Below, piece by piece: positions 17,628 to 24,665 of a stretch of 42,132 nt of DNA (position 1 is its first letter; each line of letters begins with the position of its first letter). The notes beneath the pieces are model-generated. The model saw only the letters and a program-made list of their open reading frames with translations, was not told the DNA's origin and did not search any database. Location: contig JAZQFN010000038.1 of the NCBI GenBank assembly GCA_045539515.1, positions 1 to 42,132 of the forward strand, read 5' to 3'. The translations under genes were made by a program, and so were the position numbers. This DNA comes from RGIG8748 sp045539515. GTDB taxonomy: Bacteria > Bacillota > Clostridia > UMGS1810.

Positions 17628-18464
17628 TTATGCCACCACCTTCTCATGGTACTCCATCGGTGATAAACAACCAAGTTTTTCCTGATAGCGATTATTGTTG
17701 TAATAATAGATATATTCTTCTACTGCTGTCTTAAGTTGCTCAAATGTATCAAATTTTCTTAAATAATACATTTCCGTTTTCAAAAATCCCCAAAAGCTTT
17801 CCATGGGTCCATTATCAATACACTTGCCTACTCGCGACATACTTTGTATCATATGTGCTTGTGCAAGTTTGTTTTTAAATGTCGGACTTGTATATTGAAA
17901 TCCTCTATCACTATGAAACAATGGTGTTGCTCCGGGATTTTTAGATACTGCTATATCAAATGTTTGGAACACTATTTCGTTATTGTTTCTGTGTCCAAAT
18001 ACAAATGAAACAATTCTTTTATCACACAAATCAAGGATGGCACTTAAATATGCCTTTTGATCATTTCCATATTTAAATTCTGTGACATCTGTCAACCATT
18101 TTTGATTGATGCTTTCTGCGTTAAACTCTCTGTTTAAGATGTTTTCAGCAGCTTGTTCTTTGGGGTTACTTTTGGTGCAGGAGTTTGTTTGTCTTCGTAT
18201 AACTGATGACAAACCTAATACACGCATTATCCTACGAATCCTTTTATGATTGTAATTAGTTTCATATTCTCTGTTGATGTGTATTTTCATCATTTTTGTT
18301 CCAAATACACCATTATGTTTGTTGTACATATCTGTAATTTTTTCTGCTAATTGCTCATTTTCTAATTGTCTTTTACTTGGCTTTCTTTTTAACCATTTGT
18401 AATACGATGAACGATTGATATTAAGTAAATCACATAACCACTCAATCGGATAGTTATACTCCAA
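17628..18464 (-). CDS. IS3-family transposase OrfB (DDE integrase)
   Basis: The displayed frame starts at a TTG (18464) and encodes 278 residues, but the same frame is open upstream to the frameshift site at 18542-18548, so the working product is the OrfAB fusion. An HTH_21-like region comes first (about 20-70). The rve integrase core carries the DDE triad: Asp in WLTDVTEFK, Asp in LFHSDRGFQY and Glu in GPMESFWGFLK. All three are present. A C-terminal YYNNNRYQEKLGCLSPMEY motif is typical of the family. It catalyses excision and insertion of the element. Confidence 0.95.
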   Translation of the reverse strand: MEYNYPIEWLCDLLNINRSSYYKWLKRKPSKRQLENEQLAEKITDMYNKHNGVFGTKMMKIHINREYETNYNHKRIRRIMRVLGLSSVIRRQTNSCTKSNPKEQAAENILNREFNAESINQKWLTDVTEFKYGNDQKAYLSAILDLCDKRIVSFVFGHRNNNEIVFQTFDIAVSKNPGATPLFHSDRGFQYTSPTFKNKLAQAHMIQSMSRVGKCIDNGPMESFWGFLKTEMYYLRKFDTFEQLKTAVEEYIYYYNNNRYQEKLGCLSPMEYHEKVVA

Positions 18465-18511
18465 ATGACATTCTTTGATGGTGATAAAGTTGTTTTCTAA
18501 TCGAACTCCGC

Positions 18512-19192
18512 TTAGCGTCGCCTCCTTTCTACCTCCTGCAATTTTTTTAGGACATTTATCTCCATTTCAAGCCTTTTTTTCTCTGCTTCTAAAATCTGAT
18601 TTTGAGCTTTAAGACGGTCTATCTCTGTCATATCGGATTCAGCTTTTGCTTTACCTCTGCCATCAATTAAACCATCAATACCTTTTTGCTCATACTTGTG
18701 TACCCAAAGATAAATTTGCTGATAGGAAACATTGTACTTTTCCATAGTTAAAGCATAGTTTTTGTCATTTGCGATGCAATATTTAACTATCTCTATTCTT
18801 TCTTCAAATGTGGTTTTTCTTGCTTTAGTCATAAGTTTATTTCCCCCTGAACGAGTTTCTTTTAATTCCCTATGACCATTATACCACAAAATCCAATTCC
18901 GTAGTTGAGTTGTACTTGAAATTTTATATTTTTTGCAAATTTCTTCTTGGCTTGCAACTCCAGAAAGATAATCTAAAACTGCTGCATATTTTAATTCAGC
19001 TGAATATTTTTTTGTTGTTACGGATGGTTTGAGTCCTTCAGTTCCTTCTGCAATATATTTTCTTATCCACCGCTGAAACGAAGCAATAGACACACCATAT
19101 TTTTTTGCCATAGCTACCTGCGTTGTGTTTCCTTCCAGATACTCCAATACTGCTTTTAGTTTATTTTCATAGTCTACTTTAAAATTAGGCAT
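18512..19192 (-). CDS. IS3-family transposase OrfA (DNA-binding, with leucine zipper)
   Basis: The 226-residue protein has three helix-turn-helix-like blocks: about 10-50 (QVAMAKKYGVSIASFQRWI), about 65-105 (QEEICKKYKISSTTQLRNWI) and about 125-170 (ALTMEKYNVSYQQIYLWVHK). A coiled coil or leucine zipper follows at about 185-220. Most IS3 OrfA proteins are about 90-170 residues with one or two such blocks, so this is at the long end. Near its 3' end is A AAA AAA (18542-18548, complement), in the frame needed for -1 slippage into orfB. OrfA binds the terminal repeats and dimerises. Confidence 0.93.
   Translation of the reverse strand: MPNFKVDYENKLKAVLEYLEGNTTQVAMAKKYGVSIASFQRWIRKYIAEGTEGLKPSVTTKKYSAELKYAAVLDYLSGVASQEEICKKYKISSTTQLRNWILWYNGHRELKETRSGGNKLMTKARKTTFEERIEIVKYCIANDKNYALTMEKYNVSYQQIYLWVHKYEQKGIDGLIDGRGKAKAESDMTEIDRLKAQNQILEAEKKRLEMEINVLKKLQEVERRRR
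18542..18548 (-). other. Programmed -1 frameshift heptamer (A-AAA-AAA)
   Basis: On the minus strand CTA-AAA-AAA in the orfA frame is followed by TTGCAGGAGG. A -1 slip at the seven As continues in the orfB frame without a stop, which is the classical IS3 route to OrfAB. Slippage efficiency is not predictable. Confidence 0.8.
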
Positions 19193-19264
19193 AGAAAAAC
19201 CCCCTTAGAATAGTCTTGAAACATTTTTGTTATTTCAAGTGTCTACTCTAAGGGGATTATATCA

Positions 19265-19287
19265 TTAATTTACACTCCCTTTTTTTG
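19265..19287 (+). terminator. Right arm of the split terminator
   Basis: TTAATTTACACTCCC followed by TTTTTTT is the missing second arm for 17518-17545; see that entry. Confidence 0.85.
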
Positions 19288-19311
19288 AAATGTGAACTTT
19301 TGCGGATTTTT

Positions 19312-19340
19312 TTGACAAAGAGTATAGATTATGGTATAAT
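19312..19340 (+). promoter_or_regulatory. Consensus sigma-A promoter of the cell-wall-polymer operon
   Basis: TTGACA (19312-19317), a 17-base spacer and TATAAT (19335-19340). It lies 37 bases upstream of the DUF4330 start. The split terminator arm ends only 25 bases before it, so the promoter survived the insertion intact. Confidence 0.9.
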
Positions 19341-19377
19341 TGAAAAAATATTATAAACATAGGAAAGAGGTATTTTT

Positions 19378-19854
19378 ATGTCCGAAAACAAGAAAGTAAG
19401 ATTTACACTTATTGATGCGATTGTTGTACTTGTAATTATTGCAGTAATTGCATTTGTGGGCTACAAGTTTTTTGGAAAAGAAGTAGTTCAGAATCAGGCT
19501 ACATCCGACACTTTTGAAATTTCGTTCTATATAGAAGAAGCTCCTGATTTTGCGGTGGATAATATAGAAGTGGGTTCTACCGTAACCGACGAAGCGAAGA
19601 AAGTATCTTTGGGAACCATTAAAAACGTTGAAACAGGCGATGCTGTAGGATTTGTGGGTACAGATGACGGTGAGTTTGTAACGAGCTCCAAAGAGAACTA
19701 TAAATCCGTAAAGATTACCGCAGAAGTAAATGCCAATGAATTTGAACACGGCATCAAAGTTGCGGGAAATGAATATGTTGTAGGACACTCTATGACAATA
19801 TATGCCGGTAAAGCAAAGCTTTACGGCAGAGTTTCCGGTATAGAAAAGAAATAA
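19378..19854 (+). CDS. DUF4330 membrane-anchored protein
   Basis: The 158-residue protein has one N-terminal transmembrane helix (about 11-30, IDAIVVLVIIAVIAFVGYKFF) after a short Lys-rich start, then an extracytoplasmic beta-rich domain. The pattern FTLIDAIVVLVIIAV and GSTVTDEAKKVSLGTIKNVE fits DUF4330. Members usually sit upstream of polysaccharide polymerase or ligase genes, as here, and their role is unknown. A GAAAGAGG site precedes the ATG. It is the first gene of the operon running to 28122. An accessory role in polymer assembly at the outer membrane face is inference from position. Confidence 0.82.
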   Translation: MSENKKVRFTLIDAIVVLVIIAVIAFVGYKFFGKEVVQNQATSDTFEISFYIEEAPDFAVDNIEVGSTVTDEAKKVSLGTIKNVETGDAVGFVGTDDGEFVTSSKENYKSVKITAEVNANEFEHGIKVAGNEYVVGHSMTIYAGKAKLYGRVSGIEKK

Positions 19855-19892
19855 ATCTCTTTTGCTGATATTTAGAAAAGGGAGGGAAGCGT

Positions 19893-21425
19893 ATGCCGGA
19901 ACAAAGTATTACCATGCACATTCTTCTGTGGCTGAAAGGGCTGTTTTTGACCTATGAAGAATCTGTGATATACAATTTTATTTTGCGTTTGGGCAATAAG
20001 GTCGGAAATCTGTTTCGCAAAAGCTGTATTCGCAATTTGTTTGTGCGAAAAAGCAAATACGAAGAAGGCTACGAGGTTTCGTTTTTTTATTATTATTTCG
20101 GTAAGATTGCCGGTGCCGTGCTGGGCTTTTTAAAGGCAATATATAATTTCTTCGAAGTTCGTTCAAGGGGCGGAATTGTCAGAAAAGTATTCGATACCGT
20201 TCACGACAGAGGTTATTTTAAATTTGAATATATATGTGCGGCTCTTATGGGCTTTATGCTCATAGTACCTCACGAATTATGGAACAATGTATATGCGGTT
20301 GCCATGGCGGTTGCCTTGGGAGTTGTTTACATTATTGTCAGCCTTTCAGGTAAGAGAGGCTTCGGGCTTAATGTCAAAGCAATCCCCGTGTCTATGATTG
20401 CATTCCTTTCAGCTATAGTAATAGGAGTATTTACGACTCCTGATTTTATGGATGGTGCAAGAATTGCCCTGTTCTATATATCTTCCATAGTATTCACTTA
20501 TGTAATATACGGAAGTGTAAATACCAAAAAAAGCCTTAAGGTTTTTGTAACAGTTATTTCAGCGGCTCTTGCTGTAATGTGTCTTTATGCTATGTATCAG
20601 AACCATGTGGGTGTAGCTGTGGACGTACGCCTTACGGATATTACCGCAAATTCCGGAATGCCGGGCAGAGTGTATTCCACAATGGCAAATCCCAATAACT
20701 TTGCGGAAATAATCATTCTTGTGGTTCCCTTTGTATATGCTATGATACTGTGTTCCAAGTCAAAACTGGCCAAGCTGGCGTTTTTGGCAATACTTGGGCT
20801 TAGCCTTGCAACTCTTGCAATAACCTATTCCCGTTCTTGCTATGTGGCGTTGGTAATTGCTACACTGGTTTTTGTAATTATATACGATTGGCGTCTTATT
20901 ATTCCTTTGGGAATTCTGGCGGTTTTATGTGTGCCGTTTTTGCCCGAATCCATAATGAATCGTATTTTCACTATAGGTTCTATGACAGATTCTTCCAATT
21001 CCTACAGAACATACGTGTGGGAAGGGGTAATCAGACTTATTAAGGATAACGGCATCCTTGGTATAGGCATTGGTCCTGAGGCTTTTGTAAGCACGTACCC
21101 CAAGTATGCAGATATAAGAGCTCTTACGGTTATGCATTCACATATGCTTTATATGGAGCTGTTTGTGGAGCTTGGACTTCTCGGCTTCGCGGGATTTATG
21201 GGATTTATGTATTCATCCCTCAAAAAGGCTTTCTCCACGGTAAATAACACAAGCAAAACGTTAAGATGTATGATTATTGCAGGCATAAGTTCCTTTGCAG
21301 GTATAAGCTTTACCGCCTGCGTTGAACATATATGGTTTTATCCAAGAGTAATGTTTACATTCTGGGTGATTCTTGGATTAATGCTTGCGGCAGTTCGTAT
21401 GGTTAAAAAACAGAAAGCGGAGTAA
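19893..21425 (+). CDS. O-antigen-ligase/Wzy-type polysaccharide polymerase, multispanning
   Basis: The 510-residue protein starts at the ATG at 19893 with GGGAGGGA upstream. About 100 hydrophilic residues come first, then some ten to twelve transmembrane helices. The Wzy_C signature is present: TMANPNNFAEIIILVVPF (about 268-285), TYSRSCYVAL (about 310) and a large loop with SNSYRTYVWEGVIRLIKDN and MHSHMLYMELFVELG (about 411-425). These enzymes polymerise lipid-linked repeat units or ligate glycans. It lies between DUF4330 and an acyltransferase in the polymer operon, so it is most likely the secondary-cell-wall-polymer polymerase or ligase. Confidence 0.85.
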   Translation: MPEQSITMHILLWLKGLFLTYEESVIYNFILRLGNKVGNLFRKSCIRNLFVRKSKYEEGYEVSFFYYYFGKIAGAVLGFLKAIYNFFEVRSRGGIVRKVFDTVHDRGYFKFEYICAALMGFMLIVPHELWNNVYAVAMAVALGVVYIIVSLSGKRGFGLNVKAIPVSMIAFLSAIVIGVFTTPDFMDGARIALFYISSIVFTYVIYGSVNTKKSLKVFVTVISAALAVMCLYAMYQNHVGVAVDVRLTDITANSGMPGRVYSTMANPNNFAEIIILVVPFVYAMILCSKSKLAKLAFLAILGLSLATLAITYSRSCYVALVIATLVFVIIYDWRLIIPLGILAVLCVPFLPESIMNRIFTIGSMTDSSNSYRTYVWEGVIRLIKDNGILGIGIGPEAFVSTYPKYADIRALTVMHSHMLYMELFVELGLLGFAGFMGFMYSSLKKAFSTVNNTSKTLRCMIIAGISSFAGISFTACVEHIWFYPRVMFTFWVILGLMLAAVRMVKKQKAE

Positions 21426-21430
21426 AATGT

Positions 21431-21973
21431 ATGAGTATTCGTGATTTTATGACTAATTCATTTGCTGTTTTAAGAGGCGTTTTAAACAAATATAAATTTA
21501 AAAAAAGCGGTTCCCTTCTTCGAATGGAGAAGGGAGTTCGTATTTGGAAAAATAAAGGCGAGATAACCCTTGGCAATAGGGTGCTTTTGCATCGTTACTG
21601 TAAGATAAGCGCTTACGGTTGTGACGGTGTTGCCAAAATTACCATAGGTGATAATTCCTATATAGGTGACCGTACAGAGATTCACGCAGGTCTTTTAGTA
21701 GAAATCGGAAGCGGCTGCGATATATCCTGGGACTGCAATATTCTTGACAGAGATTACCACAAGTTTTGTTCCGATAAGGAAGTGTGTAAGCCGGTTAAAA
21801 TTTGTGACAATGTGTGGATAGGCTGTGGTGCCACTGTCCTTAAGGGAGTAACGGTAGGCGAAGGTGCAGTAATTGCTGCAGGTGCGGTAGTTACCAAGGA
21901 TGTTCCGCCCCGTACTCTTGTTGCAGGAAATCCTGCAAAAGTAATAAAGGAAGATATTTACTGGAAACCATAA
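21431..21973 (+). CDS. Hexapeptide-repeat acyltransferase (left-handed beta-helix)
   Basis: The 180-residue protein has repeated hexapeptide motifs of the left-handed beta-helix fold: VRIWKNKGEITLGNRVLLHR, GDNSYIGDRTEIHAG, ISWDCNILDRDYHKF with the likely catalytic His near 115, and IGCGATVLKGVTVGEGAVIAAGAVVTKDVPPRTLVAGNPAK. Such enzymes transfer acetyl groups from acetyl-CoA to sugars. It starts 6 bases after the polymerase gene, so translation is likely coupled. A role O-acetylating the cell-wall polymer fits the context. Confidence 0.9.
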   Translation: MSIRDFMTNSFAVLRGVLNKYKFKKSGSLLRMEKGVRIWKNKGEITLGNRVLLHRYCKISAYGCDGVAKITIGDNSYIGDRTEIHAGLLVEIGSGCDISWDCNILDRDYHKFCSDKEVCKPVKICDNVWIGCGATVLKGVTVGEGAVIAAGAVVTKDVPPRTLVAGNPAKVIKEDIYWKP

Positions 21974-22014
21974 TTTTATTTTTGGACTTCATTAACGGAA
22001 GGAGGTAATCTGCT

Positions 22015-23568
22015 TTGGCAAAGAAGAATATTGCCGGTGCTATAGGTTCTGTTATGTTTATAATGATAGCTTCAAGACTTTTGGCACTTTTGAGCTCACA
22101 GATATATATGTCTGCGTTTGGTACAGACAGCATATACATCAACATATATTCCTATGCGGTAAACATACCCAATATAATATTTACATGTATAGGTACTGCT
22201 CTTTCCACGGTTGTTGTGCCTTTGTATGTGGGTCACAAAGCCCTTGGAGAAGAGGAAAAGGCTAAGCAGTTTGCCAATAATATTATAACCATTGCAAGCG
22301 TACTTACCGTGGCTGTAATTATTATTTCCGTTTGTATATCGCCCTTGCTTGTTAACTTTACGGGGTTTGCCAAAACCCCAAAAGGCAAAGACTATGCCAC
22401 AAAAGCTCTTATGATGGTTATGCCGGTAATGCTTTTCTACGCGTGGAATTACATTTTTCAGGGTATGCTTCAGGCTGAGGGCAAATACCGCTTGCCGGCG
22501 TTTGTAAGCGTTCCCAGTTCCCTGGTGGTTATACTTTATGTGCTTATATTTGGCGATAAGTACGGAGTTACCGGACTTCTTATAGCTACGATTGCCGGTT
22601 TATCCCTGCAGGCTTTTATACTTATTCCCCCGCTTGTAAAGGGCGGATACCGCTACAGACCTTGTTTGAAACTTAAAGACCCCGATATAGTTAAGGCTGC
22701 TAAAATGACGGTGCCTGTGCTCATTGGTGTGGGCTCTTACCAGATAAATATGCTTTTTAATTCCACAATGATTGCCCGTTACGATGCTACTATGGTTACT
22801 CTCATAACCTTTGTGCAGAATATTACCATTCAGCTGGTGGTTTCTATTTCTTATTCCGTAACGGCGGTTGTGTATCCAAAGCTGTCGGAATGTGTAGCGA
22901 AAGATGATATGAACGGTTACAAAGAAACTTTGGGCAGCGTACTTAAATCGGTAATGGTAATACTCATACCCATTACCGCAGGATATATAAGTGTAAGGGA
23001 ACCACTCCTCAACTTCCTGGTAGGTTGGGGCAAGGTTCAGGCGGATTCGGTCAGCAAGGCAGAAATATTTCTTTCTTTATATGCTCTGGGGGTTGTAGGC
23101 ATAGGTCTTAAAGAAATATTGGACAGAGCCTTCTATTCTTTAAAAAACACCTGGATTTCTGCTGTAAACGGATTTGTAATAATGGGAGTAAATATTATAC
23201 TTACTCTGGTACTTATGCACTATATGAAGGCATACGGAATACCCCTTGCATACTCTCTTGCATCTCTTGTTGGCATATTTAACCTTATGCTGATATTGAG
23301 AATTAAAATAGGCTCATATGCTCCCGGTATGATAAAGGAAATTTTAAAATCTGTAGTTTGTTCCCTTGTTATGGTAGGGGCTGTGTGGCTTGCATCCAAA
23401 GGGTTGTCAATGGTTATATCCGGCGATACACTCGTAACCAAAATTGTGGAGCTTATATTGCCGGTAATCTCGGGAATTATAGTGTATGCTCTTTTGGGAT
23501 ATGTGGTTGGCATAGAAGCCATAAAGCTATACGGAAGTAAGATTTTGGGCAGATTCAAGGAGAGATAA
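22015..23568 (+). CDS. MurJ/MviN-like lipid II or polymer-precursor flippase
   Basis: The 517-residue protein starts at a TTG (22015) 8 bases after GGAGGTA. It has about 14 transmembrane segments typical of the MOP exporter superfamily. MurJ-like stretches include IASRLLALLSSQIYMSAFGT, SYSVTAVVYPKLSECVAKDD (about 283-302) and DRAFYSLKNTWISA near 370. MurJ moves lipid II outward, while relatives flip polysaccharide precursors. Inside a polymer operon, a dedicated precursor flippase is plausible, so I do not assign the gene name. The next gene begins only 2 bases after its stop. Confidence 0.85.
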   Translation: MAKKNIAGAIGSVMFIMIASRLLALLSSQIYMSAFGTDSIYINIYSYAVNIPNIIFTCIGTALSTVVVPLYVGHKALGEEEKAKQFANNIITIASVLTVAVIIISVCISPLLVNFTGFAKTPKGKDYATKALMMVMPVMLFYAWNYIFQGMLQAEGKYRLPAFVSVPSSLVVILYVLIFGDKYGVTGLLIATIAGLSLQAFILIPPLVKGGYRYRPCLKLKDPDIVKAAKMTVPVLIGVGSYQINMLFNSTMIARYDATMVTLITFVQNITIQLVVSISYSVTAVVYPKLSECVAKDDMNGYKETLGSVLKSVMVILIPITAGYISVREPLLNFLVGWGKVQADSVSKAEIFLSLYALGVVGIGLKEILDRAFYSLKNTWISAVNGFVIMGVNIILTLVLMHYMKAYGIPLAYSLASLVGIFNLMLILRIKIGSYAPGMIKEILKSVVCSLVMVGAVWLASKGLSMVISGDTLVTKIVELILPVISGIIVYALLGYVVGIEAIKLYGSKILGRFKER

Positions 23569-23570
23569 TC

Positions 23571-24650
23571 GTGAATGTATTGTATCTTATAAACTATGCC
23601 GGGAGTGCCGGCACGGAAAAATATGTTTACAATCTTATAGAAGCTTTTCACGGCAAAGGAATTAACTGTTACTTTGCATATAACATAGAGGGCAAACTTT
23701 CCCGGGATCTGGAAGCTATGGGAATTGGTACCCTGAGAGTGGAAATGAAGCACCCGTTTCATGTGGGAGCTGCTAAAACCATTGCAGCATATTGCAAAGA
23801 GAATAACATAGATGTTATACACACACAGTATCCAAGGGAAAATGCAATAGCACTTCTTGCCCGTAAATACTGCAAAAATCTAAAGATTGTGTATACAAGC
23901 CATATAGTTATAGGCTGCAGCAGACTCTGGAAAATTATTAATAAAAGAATCACAAAGAACAATCATAAGGTAATAGCTGTGTGCAACAAAGGCAGGGAAG
24001 TTCTTATAGAAAACGGTTATCCTGCAGAAAAAATAGAAGTAATATACAACGGCATTACACCCGGCAATGCATCAAAGGGCAGACCCGGTCTTAAAAGTGA
24101 ACTCGGTGTGGACGAAGAGGATTTTGTAATTACCACACTTACGCGGTATCATTTCCTTAAAGGTGTGGATTATCTTATAGAGTCCATAGGCGAACTTAAG
24201 AAGCTTACCGACAGAAAGTTTAAACTTCTTATTGTAGGTGATGGTGAACTTAAGGACGAAACTGTTGCTTTGGTAAACAAGCTTGAGCTCAATGACTGTG
24301 TAAAAATGCTTGGTTTTCGCGATGATGCCAATGACATACTCGGTATAAGTGACGTTTACATCAACAGCTCCAAAAGTGAGGCATTGTCCTTTGCAATACT
24401 TGAGGCAATGAATTCTTCTCTTCCCATAATTGCTACAAATGTGGGCGGGAACAGCGATCTGGTATCTTGTGAAACAGACTGCGGAATTCTTGTGGAATAT
24501 GGTGATAGCGCATCTACAGCCAATGCAATATACAGAATTATGGAAGATGATGCTTTAAGAGAAAAGTATTCTCAGAATGCTTTTAAAGCGGTCAACACTG
24601 TATTCAATCAAGAGAATCTTATAGAGAGAACACGGGAAATGTATTTATAG
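23571..24650 (+). CDS. GT4 glycosyltransferase
   Basis: The 359-residue protein starts at the GTG at 23571, with AAGGAGAG at the end of the previous gene. It has the GT-B fold of family GT4. The N-terminal domain begins NVLYLINYAGSAGTEKYVYNL. The donor-binding domain has TLTRYHFLKGVDYLIES (about 187-203), GFRDDANDILGISDVYINSSKSEALSFAILEAM (about 255) with the EX7E-type Glu region, and IIATNVGGNSDLV. It would add a sugar to an undecaprenyl-linked polymer precursor in the cytoplasm. The donor and acceptor are unknown. Confidence 0.9.
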   Translation: MNVLYLINYAGSAGTEKYVYNLIEAFHGKGINCYFAYNIEGKLSRDLEAMGIGTLRVEMKHPFHVGAAKTIAAYCKENNIDVIHTQYPRENAIALLARKYCKNLKIVYTSHIVIGCSRLWKIINKRITKNNHKVIAVCNKGREVLIENGYPAEKIEVIYNGITPGNASKGRPGLKSELGVDEEDFVITTLTRYHFLKGVDYLIESIGELKKLTDRKFKLLIVGDGELKDETVALVNKLELNDCVKMLGFRDDANDILGISDVYINSSKSEALSFAILEAMNSSLPIIATNVGGNSDLVSCETDCGILVEYGDSASTANAIYRIMEDDALREKYSQNAFKAVNTVFNQENLIERTREMYL

Positions 24651-24665
24651 AAGAAGGTGTATTAA

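Larger units (their letters stand above)
17546..19264 (-). mobile_element. Complete IS3-family (IS150-like) insertion sequence, 1,719 bp
   Basis: The ends are TGA and TCA. The inner terminal repeats align over GTAGACA and AAATAACAAAAAT on each side (about 17563-17592 and the complement of about 19218-19248). A TTAA duplication flanks the element. Inside are orfA (19192-18512) and orfB (18464-17628), arranged for a -1 frameshift, both intact with all catalytic residues. It sits inside the palindromic terminator after 17527, a possible sign of target choice for hairpins. It appears to be recent because both ends and both frames are undamaged. Confidence 0.93.
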
